The translations under genes and the position numbers were made by a program. A DNA stretch of 64,000 bases from Leptofilum sp965223285 (GTDB lineage: Bacteria > Chloroflexota > Anaerolineae > Promineifilales > Promineifilaceae): positions 3,720,001-3,784,000 of the forward strand of contig NZ_OZ244997.1 in NCBI RefSeq assembly GCF_965223285.1. The letters are read 5' to 3'. The notes beneath the pieces are model-generated. The model was not told the origin of the DNA. It saw only the letters and a list, made by a program, of their open reading frames with translations, and made no database searches. The stretch's first letter is position 1; every line of letters starts with the position of its first letter. This document shows positions 42,054-50,827 of the stretch, in pieces.

Positions 42054-43732
42054 GTAGTAAACGAACGCCAAACATTTTAATACCCCCTGACGAAGTGCAG
42101 GTGCAAGTGGCTGAATGGCAGTCGCGCAATGCCCCTGTTTTGCTGGAAGCTGGTCAGGAGCCGATGTTTTTGGAATTGGTGACGGCGTTGCTGAAGAAAC
42201 GGCCGCTCACCTCCAAAAAGTATCAGCACACCATGCGCACCTACGCCCGCCGAGGCCTCCCCTGGCTTTCTAAAAGTAATGTCATCCGTCTCTACGAAGA
42301 ACTATGCGAAGCTGGTTGGGCCGAATTTGATCCCGAAGTACGCACCCACCTGCAAATGAAACCCATCCGCAGCCAGGCTGGCGTAACCGTGGTGACGGTA
42401 CTCACCAAGCCTTACCCATGCCCCGGCAAATGCATCTTTTGCCCCACTGATGTGCGCATGCCCAAAAGCTACCTCCATGATGAACCGGGTGCCCAACGCG
42501 CTGAACGACACGGCTTTGACCCTTACGCGCAAACGGCCGCACGCATTCGCGCCCTGGAGCAAATAGGCCACCCTGCCGAAAAGATTGAGCTGCTCATCCT
42601 GGGAGGCACCTGGTCCAGCTACCGCCGCGACTACCAGGAATGGTTTGTCAAACGTTGCCTGGACGCCATGAACGAAGAAGATTCCGAAACGCTGGTCGAG
42701 GCGCAGCAGAAAAATGCCGTCGGCCCGCGGCGCAACGTGGGGCTGGTGGTAGAAACCCGCCAAGACCATGTGGATGTGGATGAGCTGCGCTGGCTGCGTT
42801 ATTTGGGCGTGACCAAAGTGCAGGTGGGCATCCAAAGTTTGGACGAGCGCGTGCTGGTGCTCAACAATCGCGGCCATGATGTGCAAAGCACCCGCGACGC
42901 CTTTCGCCTGCTGCGGCTGGCGGGCTTCAAGATTCACGGCCACTGGATGGCTAATCTGCTGGGCGCGACGTCAGAAAGCGACGTGGAAGATTTTAGCCGC
43001 ATTTGGTCCGATGAAGCGATTCGCCCCGATGAGCTGAAGCTGTATCCCTGCATGTTGGTAGAAAATGCCGAACTGTACGACTACTGGCAGCGCGGCGAAT
43101 ACCAGCCCTACGACGAAGAAACGCTCACCGAACTGCTCATCGCTTGCAAAGTGCAGGTACCCCGCTACGTGCGGCTCAACCGCGTCATTCGCGACTTCCC
43201 TACGACCAACGTGGTAGCGGGCAACAAAAAAGCCAACCTGCGCCAGATTGCCCTGAACCAGATGGCAGAACGAGGGCTACAATGCAACTGCATCCGCTGC
43301 CGCGAGGTGCGCCGCCACAAGGTGCAGCGCGAAGATGTCCAATTACGCATCGAAACATACGAAACGGATGCCACCACTGAACATTTTCTAAGTTTTGAAA
43401 CAAATGATGATAAGTTGGCGGGTTTTTTGCGTCTCTCGCTGCCGCACAAAGATGTTCCCCACCCGCTGCCGGAGCTGGAAAACCACGCCATGATTCGGGA
43501 AGTGCATGTGTACGGCCCCGCGCTCAATTTGGGCGAGGACAGCAGTGGTGAAGCGCAGCATATGGGGTTGGGATCAGAGCTAATCCACAAGGCGAAGGAG
43601 ATGGCGCGGGACGCAGGGTACGGCAAAATCGCGGTCATCAGCGCCATTGGCACCCGAGAATATTATGCCAAATACCACAACTTCCAGATGGACGGCCTCT
43701 ACATGACGGCCGATTTAAGCGAAGGGGTTTAG
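42050..43732 (+). CDS. elp3: Elp3-like tRNA U34 carboxymethyltransferase (radical SAM + GNAT)
   Basis: 560 residues. Radical SAM domain with the 4Fe-4S ligands in YPCPGKCIFCPTDVRMPKSY and the Elp3 core (LLILGGTWSSY, GLVVETRQDHVD, GVTKVQVGIQSLDERVL). The C-terminal GNAT-type acetyl-CoA domain has QHMGLGSELI and GTREYYAKY. Elp3 makes cm5U at wobble uridine 34 of tRNAs; bacterial single-protein versions are known from Dehalococcoides. It overlaps hicA by four bases and the convergent PIN toxin gene by 18 bases, lying between two toxin-antitoxin pairs. Confidence 0.95.
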   Translation: MSSKRTPNILIPPDEVQVQVAEWQSRNAPVLLEAGQEPMFLELVTALLKKRPLTSKKYQHTMRTYARRGLPWLSKSNVIRLYEELCEAGWAEFDPEVRTHLQMKPIRSQAGVTVVTVLTKPYPCPGKCIFCPTDVRMPKSYLHDEPGAQRAERHGFDPYAQTAARIRALEQIGHPAEKIELLILGGTWSSYRRDYQEWFVKRCLDAMNEEDSETLVEAQQKNAVGPRRNVGLVVETRQDHVDVDELRWLRYLGVTKVQVGIQSLDERVLVLNNRGHDVQSTRDAFRLLRLAGFKIHGHWMANLLGATSESDVEDFSRIWSDEAIRPDELKLYPCMLVENAELYDYWQRGEYQPYDEETLTELLIACKVQVPRYVRLNRVIRDFPTTNVVAGNKKANLRQIALNQMAERGLQCNCIRCREVRRHKVQREDVQLRIETYETDATTEHFLSFETNDDKLAGFLRLSLPHKDVPHPLPELENHAMIREVHVYGPALNLGEDSSGEAQHMGLGSELIHKAKEMARDAGYGKIAVISAIGTREYYAKYHNFQMDGLYMTADLSEGV

Positions 43733-44152
43733 GATAGTCATATTTTTGATGGTACGGCCGTTTTGTAAATCTTCACTTAGCAAAGTTTTACACCCCATTT
43801 CTACGCCAGCAGCCACAATTAAGGCATCGTAAAAGCTGTAGCCCGCTTCCTCTCGCAACAACAATGCTTTGTCATACCAATTTATAGACGGAAAGTGCTG
43901 ACAAAGAGGAAGTAGAACGCCATTCAGATAACTTCGAGCCTCGGCTACCCCCATCGGCTTAGCAAATTTACGCTGAGCTACATTCAAAAATTCTTGAACG
44001 ACCTGTGAACTAATAACGCCCATCTGACTACTCAATGCTGTTTCAATGAGCTGTTGTGCAATTAGCTGCTTTTCAGGAGCGTGCGGGTCGAAAGAGTAGA
44101 CCAAAATATTGGTATCGAGGAAAAATTTTCCGCGCAACGACTCAACGTTCAT
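43715..44152 (-). CDS. VapC-like PIN-domain toxin
   Basis: 145 residues. PIN acidic residues are visible: FFLDTNILVYSFD at the start, VVQEFLNV, and SFYDALIVAAG with a later SEDLQNG. Such RNases often cut tRNA or rRNA. The start overlaps the antitoxin stop by 11 bases. The 3' end overlaps elp3 tail to tail. Confidence 0.92.
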   Translation of the reverse strand: MNVESLRGKFFLDTNILVYSFDPHAPEKQLIAQQLIETALSSQMGVISSQVVQEFLNVAQRKFAKPMGVAEARSYLNGVLLPLCQHFPSINWYDKALLLREEAGYSFYDALIVAAGVEMGCKTLLSEDLQNGRTIKNMTILNPFA

Positions 44153-44360
44153 TCATTTCATCCCGCGTGTAAGGGCCAGCTGCCTGAATGTGATCGAGCT
44201 GGGTCATTAACTCGCTATATTTTTGGGCGGCGTGCGCTTGCGCCACGTACTGTGATAGCCATTCGCGGAACAGATCGTTGAGCGAACGATTTTCGCTGGC
44301 AGCACGGAGCCGTGCCTGCTGAATTAAGGTTTCATCGGCAGAAAATGTTATGTTTTTCAT
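44142..44360 (-). CDS. Ribbon-helix-helix antitoxin of the PIN toxin
   Basis: 72 residues from ATG 44360. MKNITFSADETLIQQARLRA followed by ENRSLNDLFREWL is the ribbon plus two helices. It should bind the PIN protein through its tail and its own promoter through the ribbon. The operator palindrome lies 14 bases upstream. Confidence 0.88.
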   Translation of the reverse strand: MKNITFSADETLIQQARLRAASENRSLNDLFREWLSQYVAQAHAAQKYSELMTQLDHIQAAGPYTRDEMNER

Positions 44361-44373
44361 ACGAAAACAGTGT

Positions 44374-44388
44374 ACACGAAAATCGTGT
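44374..44388. promoter_or_regulatory. Palindromic operator of the antitoxin-toxin operon
   Basis: ACACGA-AAA-TCGTGT is a perfect palindrome with a 3-base centre. Its half ACGAAAA is repeated at 44361. Placement just upstream of the antitoxin ATG is typical for autorepression. Confidence 0.7.
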
Positions 44389-44474
44389 GATGTCAACGTG
44401 AACCTGCTCACCTGAAACTCAGCAAACCGCTTCGGTTCTTGTCAGGCAACAGCCAGTTGCTATACTCCCCCGTT

Positions 44475-46874
44475 ATGAAACGAATTTTGCTTTTACTGGC
44501 CACATTCTTACTGTTGGTTGCCTGTGCCCGCAGTGGTGAAGAAACGGCCGTTACGCCCCAACCAGCCACACCAACACCCTCCGCCACAGAAGAAGCTCCG
44601 CCATTGCTTGGCGATGAAGACTTCATCGTCATTGCTACTGATGCTCCGCTGCCCCCCTTTACCGAATTTGACCCATTTGGCGATTTGGACGGCTTTGTGA
44701 GCCGCCTCATGGAAAACATTGCCGCTGAGGCCAACCTGGACTATGAATTTGTGGTCACTCCCACTGATGGCGTACTGGAGAATTTAGCCTCCAACCCTGG
44801 CCGCGATTTTGATGCTGCGATGTCTCGCCTGGTTATCCCAGAGGAACCACCGCCTGGCATTGCCTACACACAGCCTTACCTAGAAATAGGACAGGTGTTG
44901 GTGGTGTTGGCAGATGAAAATCGCCTCAACAGCTATCGGGATTTACAGCCGGGCATGGCCGTTGGCGTGGTGCAAAGCAGTGAGGCAGAACAAGTGGCGC
45001 GCACGATTGTGGGCGTCAATGAGGCAGATTTGCGCAATGGGTACAGCAACAGCGTCGAGGCGTTGCAAGCGTTGGTAGATGAATCGCTAACGGCCGTTAT
45101 CACCGATCATTACGTGGCCAACTACTTTAGCCAAACCTACAGCGACCAGATAAAAGTGGTTGGCGGGAACGAGCGTGACGCCTGGATTAACCAGAAACAA
45201 TATGGCATTGCCATTTCCGCCACCAACATTGCCCTTTTAGAACGATTAAATGCGGCAATAACGGCCGTACAAACCGAAGGCAACGTTGAGCGGCTTACCG
45301 TCGCCTGGCTGCTGCCTTCCGACACGCTGACTCCCGGCGAGCCTCGCGTCGTTGCCTCCCCCAACGAAATGGTTATTGGTGTTGTGGGCGACCCCAGCGA
45401 TCTCGATCCGGCTGCCAGAGCTTCTAACCTGACCAGTTGGGAAATCAAAATTAACACAATGAGCGGACTGTACACCTTAACCGCCGAAAACACACTGGAG
45501 CCGATGCTCGCCAGCGGCTTCCCTACCATATCCGAAGATAAGCTGGAATACACTATCACTTTGCTGCCTGACCTGAACTTCCCAGATGGCAGCGAATTTA
45601 CCGCTGCTGACGTAAAATGGTCGGTAGATCGTGCCCGGAGCCTGGGTAACTTCTGGGTGAATAGCTACCTAAAAGACAGCAATGCAGATGGCTTTGCCGA
45701 TGAAGACGCGGTGCAGGTAATTGACGCCTTCACCGTAAAATTTGTGCTGCAAGAGCCAGACGCCAGCTTCCTAAGCCTGCTGGCAACGCCACCTTACTTT
45801 CCCATCAGCAATGAATGCTATAACGAAGCGCAAGATGACCAGAGCAGCTGCGGCGGTTTAGGCCCGTACACCATCGTTAGCTGGGCCCCGGGTGAGCAGA
45901 TGCGCCTGCGTGCCAACCCGGAATGGCCTGGACGCCGCACACCCGCCTTTGAGAATATTTTGATCCGCTTTCAGGCAGATACGGCCGTTATGCGCCGCTC
46001 CCTTGAAGAATTCCAATCTATCGACATTGCCTGGACAGGATTACCCTATTCCGACTTCACTACCTTGCAAGCTAGCGATGCCAATGGAGATGGCCAACCA
46101 GATTTCCGAGCCTGGTCAGGGCCAGCCGCTTTCAAAAGTTATGTGCTGTTTAATCAGGAATTGGAACCGTGGGATAGTGCGCTGGTGCGTCAAGCCTTCG
46201 CCCTCTCAGTTGATCGGAATCAGTTGGCTGAAGAAATCTTTGACGGTAGCCGCCTGCCTCTTTTCAGCCCCATCCCAGATGGCTTTCCAGGCCATTTGCC
46301 CGTGCTGCCTCAACGCAATCTGGAGCTAGCCCGCTCTTTGCTGCTGCAAGAAGGATACAGTACGGTCGTTCCTCTGGAAATTGAGCTGTGGTATGTCAAT
46401 GACGGCCGTTACAGCGATGCAGAAGCAGCTTATGCCACCGCCCTGCAAACCCAGTTAGAAGAAACAGGCGTCTTCAAAGTGACGCTTTCCAGCGCGCCCT
46501 TCGACCAATTCATTGGGCAAATAAACCAATGCAATCTGCCAGCCTACCTACTAGGCTGGCCCAGCCCAGGGCGACCCGTAGATTACCCAGACCCCGGAGC
46601 CTGGACAGACATTTTTGTTACCAGCAGCACATTCTGCCCCAATTATGAAAGCCCCTCCATGACCACGTTCCTCCAGGAAGCAGATGAAGCAGCTTCGCAA
46701 GCGGAACGGTTGGCAACCTATGGCGATATTCAGCAGCTATGGGCGCAAGACTTCCCCACGGTAGATTTGTTGCAGCAACCCCGCATTGCGGTTGCAATTA
46801 GCAATGTAAACAATGTGCAAATTGATGTGATGGGATTGATGCACTACGAATTGCTAACAAAGGGCGGGGAATAA
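44475..46874 (+). CDS. Lipoprotein with two fused solute-binding domains (SBP family 3 + family 5)
   Basis: About 799 residues from ATG 44475; an earlier start at 44439 adds no signal. Lipobox LLLVACA. Residues about 45-285 are a family 3 (polar amino acid type) binding domain (DFIVIATDAPLPPFTEF, GQVLVVLADENRL, GIAISATN). Residues about 305-799 are a family 5 (oligopeptide/nickel type) domain (TLEPMLASGF, LPDLNFPDGSEFTAADVKWS, YTIVSWAPGEQMRLRANPEW). Each type normally exists alone with its permease. No transporter gene is adjacent. It could sense or bind two ligands. Confidence 0.88.
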   Translation: MKRILLLLATFLLLVACARSGEETAVTPQPATPTPSATEEAPPLLGDEDFIVIATDAPLPPFTEFDPFGDLDGFVSRLMENIAAEANLDYEFVVTPTDGVLENLASNPGRDFDAAMSRLVIPEEPPPGIAYTQPYLEIGQVLVVLADENRLNSYRDLQPGMAVGVVQSSEAEQVARTIVGVNEADLRNGYSNSVEALQALVDESLTAVITDHYVANYFSQTYSDQIKVVGGNERDAWINQKQYGIAISATNIALLERLNAAITAVQTEGNVERLTVAWLLPSDTLTPGEPRVVASPNEMVIGVVGDPSDLDPAARASNLTSWEIKINTMSGLYTLTAENTLEPMLASGFPTISEDKLEYTITLLPDLNFPDGSEFTAADVKWSVDRARSLGNFWVNSYLKDSNADGFADEDAVQVIDAFTVKFVLQEPDASFLSLLATPPYFPISNECYNEAQDDQSSCGGLGPYTIVSWAPGEQMRLRANPEWPGRRTPAFENILIRFQADTAVMRRSLEEFQSIDIAWTGLPYSDFTTLQASDANGDGQPDFRAWSGPAAFKSYVLFNQELEPWDSALVRQAFALSVDRNQLAEEIFDGSRLPLFSPIPDGFPGHLPVLPQRNLELARSLLLQEGYSTVVPLEIELWYVNDGRYSDAEAAYATALQTQLEETGVFKVTLSSAPFDQFIGQINQCNLPAYLLGWPSPGRPVDYPDPGAWTDIFVTSSTFCPNYESPSMTTFLQEADEAASQAERLATYGDIQQLWAQDFPTVDLLQQPRIAVAISNVNNVQIDVMGLMHYELLTKGGE

Positions 46875-46907
46875 AAAAGGTGTTTAAGCTATCCAAGCAC
46901 CTGTAAT

Positions 46908-47594
46908 CTAGTTGCCGTTTTGCGCTTCTTGCATGCGCTTCAGGCGGCGGGCGCGGGGGCCAACCACACGCTCTGTGCCATTGAGCAGACGCTTGATGTT
47001 GGGCCGCAATGCCCAGGCCACGATGACAAAAGCAACCACGCCACCCACGATGTAAGCAAGTGACGCGTCAAACGGGGGAACACCAGCCACATATAAAACA
47101 AAGAAGACAATAGCAATGAGCGCACCCATCGTGAGCGAAGCGACGGAGGCCATGCCAATACCGAGCAGCATGCCAGACATGACCACAATAGCGATGGGAA
47201 GCATGGGCCACCACAACGCGGTACCCCAACCAACGTTGGGGCCTGTGCCCGCACCACCGCGCCAGCCCATAAATACAGACCAGTTGTGTCCAATAACCGA
47301 CATGACGCCAGCCAATGCCAACGCCCAGGGAAGCAAATCAGGGCTGAGCTGGTTAGATAGCAGCCAGCGGCTCAAGATGATGCCTAACGCACCTTTGCCT
47401 ACATCGCTGAAAGAGGTGGCTAAGCCAACGCCTAACCCTGCGGCGCGTAAGGAGTTTGTTCCGCCTGTACGGCCGCTTCCCACCGAGCGAATATCTACTC
47501 CCTTCACCAAGCGTACATAAAGATAGCCAAAGGGAATCGCCCCGCATAAGTAACCAATCAATGCTGCGACCAAAAAGTAAAAAAGTGAAATCAT
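46908..47594 (-). CDS. plsY: Glycerol-3-phosphate acyltransferase PlsY
   Basis: 228 residues, five or more membrane helices. PlsY motifs are present: IPFGYLYVRLVKGVDIRSVG followed by SGRTGGTNSLRAAG (motif 1), and GHNWSVFMGWRGGAGTGPN (motif 2, usually GGKGVAT). It transfers an acyl group from acyl phosphate to glycerol 3-phosphate, the first step of phospholipid synthesis. Motif residues differ slightly from the commonest form (GNIGATN). GAGAGGAA precedes the ATG. Confidence 0.9.
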   Translation of the reverse strand: MISLFYFLVAALIGYLCGAIPFGYLYVRLVKGVDIRSVGSGRTGGTNSLRAAGLGVGLATSFSDVGKGALGIILSRWLLSNQLSPDLLPWALALAGVMSVIGHNWSVFMGWRGGAGTGPNVGWGTALWWPMLPIAIVVMSGMLLGIGMASVASLTMGALIAIVFFVLYVAGVPPFDASLAYIVGGVVAFVIVAWALRPNIKRLLNGTERVVGPRARRLKRMQEAQNGN

Positions 47595-47676
47595 CTGTTA
47601 GGTTCCTCTCCGATTTGTGCAGCTGACGCGAGCATCAGCCAGTGACAACCTATTAAACACAGATTCTTCCAGATCG

Positions 47677-48075
47677 TTACACAACCTTGAGCTTCTCTTC
47701 GGCAACGATCTGTTCCTGAATGTGAAAAATGCGGACGCTTGGCGTTTTTCTGTTTGCCAAAGAGACGATCAAGGTAAGGGCTTCAGGGTAATAGGCTTGT
47801 TGGATGTCGGACGTTGATGGCGTTTCTGGCCCGTGCGGATGGGAATGGTAGATAGCTAGCAATTGCCAGCCGTTGGTTTCTAAATCGAGCATGGCCTGGA
47901 CTTGCTGCTGGGGGTTCATGGTAAAGGCGGTTAGGCTATGCAGGCTGTTTTCGATGGGGTAAACAGCCGTTACCCTCCCACGCGCATCCCCAGCCACCAG
48001 CCCACACCCTTCTTCCGGGTAGCAATCTTGCAGATGGTTCAGGATTTGGTTGAGAAACGGCCGTTCAATAATCAT
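47677..48075 (-). CDS. JAMM/MPN metalloprotease
   Basis: 132 residues. The zinc motif is complete: Glu in YPEEGCGLVAGD, then LLAIYHSHPHGPETPSTSD (HxHxnSxxD). Bacterial stand-alone JAMM proteins remove small ubiquitin-like tails, for example from sulfur carriers. No such carrier is adjacent. Upstream lies a pair of hairpins. Confidence 0.88.
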   Translation of the reverse strand: MIIERPFLNQILNHLQDCYPEEGCGLVAGDARGRVTAVYPIENSLHSLTAFTMNPQQQVQAMLDLETNGWQLLAIYHSHPHGPETPSTSDIQQAYYPEALTLIVSLANRKTPSVRIFHIQEQIVAEEKLKVV

Positions 48076-48153
48076 GTTTTCACGCGCGTGTTTGTTGCAA
48101 ATCGGTTTGTCGTTTTGATTTTAGTAGGAGGGAACAAAAAGCGTTCGTTTTTA

Positions 48154-48264
48154 AGCAATCCACAGAAAGCAGTTTGAAAAACGAAGGGCGATTTCTCTGT
48201 GGTTTGCTCAAGTAAATCACAATTTCGCGGCTCAATTTTCATCAAAGGGCTTCTTGTGATTTAC
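48154..48264. repeat. Tandem pair of 53-55-bp hairpins
   Basis: AGCAATCCACAGA/TCTGTGGTTTGCT spans 48154-48208 (one mismatch). Three bases later GTAAATCACAA/TTGTGATTTAC spans 48212-48264. Same plan as 21210-21318 with the CTCTGTGGTTTGC unit on the other side. Confidence 0.75.
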
Positions 48265-48293
48265 ATAATCTATTGTGAATAATTACACAAAAA

Positions 48294-48321
48294 AGCCTCA
48301 AAGGTGAAAACCTTCGAGGCT
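48294..48321 (-). terminator. Terminator of the fumarase/aspartase gene
   Basis: AGCCTC and ACCTT pairings (AGCCTCAAAGGT with ACCTTCGAGGCT) form a stem, with a run of T on the minus strand after it. Confidence 0.8.
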
Positions 48322-48350
48322 AAGAGTGTTTAAAGAGAAGGGAACGGCCG

Positions 48351-49784
48351 TTACTTCTGAATGCCGCCATCGGTAAGGGAGCGTACGTTCAGCAGACGAT
48401 CAGCTTCCTCGGCCTCCAGATAGCCTTTTTCAATAACGACTTCACGCACGGTGCGGTTGGTGGCCATTGCTTCCTTGGCCACCTCGGCACCCTTCTGGTA
48501 ACCAATAACCGGGTTAAGTGCTGTCACCAGGATGGCATTTTTAGCCAGCCAGCCAGATGCTTTTTCCTCATTGGACTTCACGCCAACGACGCATTTTTCA
48601 GTAAATGCGTTCACAGAGTTGATAATGATGTCCATGCTCTGGAACAGATTGTAGGCCATCACTGGCATCATCACGTTCAGTTCTAGCTGGCCGGCCTGGC
48701 CGCACATCATCACCGTCAGGTCATTGCCCATTACCTGGAACATCGCCATGTTCAGCATCTCAGCCAACACAGGGTTTACCTTGCCGGGCATAATGGAGGA
48801 ACCTGGCTGGACCGCGGGCAAGCGAATTTCATCCAGGCCCGTGCTGGGGCCGGAGGAGAGCAAGCGGAAGTCGTTGGCAATGCGGGTGAGGTCCTGTGCC
48901 AGCGTACGCAAGGCCCCGCTAAAGTGAACCGCATCGGCTAGACTTTGCATGGATTCAAACAAGTCGTCTGACTCATGCAGCTCCAGGCCAGACAAGCGAC
49001 CCAGCGTGGCCACCATGCGGCGATGGTATTCGGTGTGGGCGTTGAGGCCACTGCCGGTGGCCGTGCCGCCAATGCCTAATCGGCGTAATCCTTCGGCGGC
49101 CTGGGCAATCTTTTCCCGGTCGCGCTCGACGGCACGGGCGTAAGCCCCAAATTCTTGGCCCAGTCGCACAGGCACGGCATCTTGCAGATGCGTACGGCCG
49201 CTTTTTACTACATTGTCAAATTCGGCTGCTTTGCCATTAAGCGCATCGGCCAATGTTTTCAACGAAGCCAGCAGTTCATCCAATCGCCAAAGACAGCCCA
49301 GTCGGATAGCGGTGGGAATGGTGTCGTTGGTTGATTGGGCCATGTTTACATGGTCATTCGGGTGCACCGGCTTGGCCGTTACGTTCAGGCCATACTCCAG
49401 ATGTTCATTGGCCCGGTTGGCAATGACTTCATTGATGTTCATGTTGTGGCTGGTGCCTGCCCCGGCCTGTATGGGGTCTACAACAAACTGGTCGGCAAAA
49501 CGGCCGTCTATCACCTCATCCGCCGCCATCATAATGGCCTGGGCCATCGCATCGCCAGAGACAACCTTGCCATTCACCTCTTTATCTTGAAACAGGCCAA
49601 GATCAGAATTGACCTCAGCAGCAGCACGCTTGATGGTAGCCATCGACCAGACGAAGGCTGGATACGGGCTTAAACCGGTGATGGGAAAATTGTGAATGGC
49701 GCGCTGGGTTTGAGCCCCCCAGTATGCCTTAGCAGGTACGCGAATTTCTCCCAACGAATCTTTTTCCACACGAAAATCACTCAT
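48351..49784 (-). CDS. Class II fumarate hydratase / aspartate ammonia-lyase family enzyme
   Basis: 477 residues from ATG 49784, AGAGGAAA upstream. Superfamily signature GSSIMPGKVNPVLAEMLN; substrate-site segments QAGAGTSHNMNINEVIANRA, HPNDHVNMAQSTNDTIPT and SGRTHLQDAVP. Fumarase usually reads QSSND and aspartase QSTND; here it is QSTND, but the start (YWGAQTQRAIHNFPITG) is fumarase-like. The reaction is either fumarate to malate (citric acid cycle) or aspartate to fumarate. I cannot decide between them. Single gene with its own terminator. Confidence 0.9.
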   Translation of the reverse strand: MSDFRVEKDSLGEIRVPAKAYWGAQTQRAIHNFPITGLSPYPAFVWSMATIKRAAAEVNSDLGLFQDKEVNGKVVSGDAMAQAIMMAADEVIDGRFADQFVVDPIQAGAGTSHNMNINEVIANRANEHLEYGLNVTAKPVHPNDHVNMAQSTNDTIPTAIRLGCLWRLDELLASLKTLADALNGKAAEFDNVVKSGRTHLQDAVPVRLGQEFGAYARAVERDREKIAQAAEGLRRLGIGGTATGSGLNAHTEYHRRMVATLGRLSGLELHESDDLFESMQSLADAVHFSGALRTLAQDLTRIANDFRLLSSGPSTGLDEIRLPAVQPGSSIMPGKVNPVLAEMLNMAMFQVMGNDLTVMMCGQAGQLELNVMMPVMAYNLFQSMDIIINSVNAFTEKCVVGVKSNEEKASGWLAKNAILVTALNPVIGYQKGAEVAKEAMATNRTVREVVIEKGYLEAEEADRLLNVRSLTDGGIQK

Positions 49785-49935
49785 GGTTTCCTCTTGTTTT
49801 TTACTATCTGTCCGAATATTTGCCACAGCGTACAGGAGAATTTGGAGGTGATATTTTCCTCAAACTTCTCTTTTTCCCACTTCGACCTGACTCAGTACAA
49901 GCCTGTGGCTTTTTAGAAATAACTTGGGAAAAGAC

Positions 49936-49992
49936 AAAAAACCGAATTAGCCACTTTTGCAATGTTGCACCAGAGGTCTAATTCGGTTTTTT
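49936..49992. terminator. Long-stem bidirectional hairpin
   Basis: AAAAAACCGAATTAG pairs with CTAATTCGGTTTTTT around 27 bases. Terminator-like for the minus strand; the length (57 bp) is close to the hairpin-element families. Confidence 0.6.
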
Positions 49993-49999
49993 AAGAAAA

Positions 50000-50025
50000 A
50001 GACCCGCCACCTGAGCAGCAGGTCT
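50000..50025 (-). terminator. Terminator of the ferredoxin gene
   Basis: AGACCCGC/GCAGGTCT (one mismatch) is followed on the minus strand by TTTTTC, 13 bases after the ferredoxin stop. Confidence 0.7.
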
Positions 50026-50037
50026 AAAAAATATGTG

Positions 50038-50445
50038 TTAATCCAGGGCGTCGTAGCCGGGGCCTTCGGAGAAGAAGTCATAGTTCGGCGGAATGTCCTC
50101 GGTGAGGTCCAAAATCTCGCCGCCGGAAAGCTGCTTGGCATTCAGCAATTTTACATCATGCCCATCCACATCACCTTCAAAAGCTGCGCCGTCGGGCAAA
50201 AGTTCCTTGGTGTTGGCAATCCAAACACCGGCAGGGGCTTCGTAATCGAACGGAACTTCTTCTTCTGGGAAAATGGCTTCGTAGGGGCATTCCGGTACGC
50301 AGGCACCGCAGTCGATGCAGGTATCCGGGTCAATATAGAGCCAGGGCCATTCCTCTTCAGGCTTCCCCAAAACCATACATTCTACCGGGCATACATCTAC
50401 GCAAGCGGTGTCGCGCAAACATAAACGGGTCACAATATGGGTCAT
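50038..50445 (-). CDS. Seven- or eight-iron ferredoxin
   Basis: 135 residues. The N-terminal ferredoxin domain has CVDVCPVECM and CIDCGACVPECPYEAIFPEE. The first cluster reads C...C...C with Cys at DTACVDVCP, as in FdxA-type ferredoxins that carry a 3Fe and a 4Fe cluster. A C-terminal extension of about 70 acidic residues is of unknown use. It carries electrons in the cytoplasm; a link with the hydrogenase is possible but not shown by position. Confidence 0.92.
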   Translation of the reverse strand: MTHIVTRLCLRDTACVDVCPVECMVLGKPEEEWPWLYIDPDTCIDCGACVPECPYEAIFPEEEVPFDYEAPAGVWIANTKELLPDGAAFEGDVDGHDVKLLNAKQLSGGEILDLTEDIPPNYDFFSEGPGYDALD

Positions 50446-50827
50446 AAATCCTCTCCTTACTTGGTCAGAAAGTTAATTGTTTGGTAATCGGCTATGATTT
50501 AGGAAATTATCTCCGCTTGGTTTTACCGATTACAATTGGTGCTTGTCCACACTGATTTTGAATCAGTCTGGGCGACGGTGGAGCTAATTTCAGATTGTTT
50601 ATTGACGGTTGGGTCAATGGGTTCATTCTAGCTACACTAAACTGCTTTGTCAATTCTTTCTGTAGTTGGCAAAAACGGCCGTTTTCCAGACCGATTTTTG
50701 TCAAAAAGATGAAAAAAATTGACTAAGAATCTATCCGAAAAAGCCACAGAGGCAAAAGAGAAATCTGAGAAATGAACCTATGCCTCTAAGTTCTCTGTGA
50801 ACTCTGTGGCCAATATTCGGACAGGTA
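50446..50827. other. Gene-free stretch upstream of ferredoxin
   Basis: No gene. It holds the ferredoxin promoter area, one ACGGCCGT copy at 50685 and, at its end, the 88-bp hairpin element. Confidence 0.5.
50734..50821. repeat. 88-bp hairpin element (GCCACAGAG/CTCTGTGGC family)
   Basis: Outer TCCGAA/TTCGGA and inner GCCACAGAG/CTCTGTGGC arms. Relatives lie at 61941-62007 and 63584-63647, and a part at 15785. Confidence 0.75.

Noticed and set aside
48351..49784. Firm call of fumarase or of aspartase
   Set aside because: Active-site words support both families; the sequence alone does not decide.
50507..50704. Possible small gene upstream of ferredoxin
   Set aside because: No ribosome site, no family, and it would overlap the promoter area.
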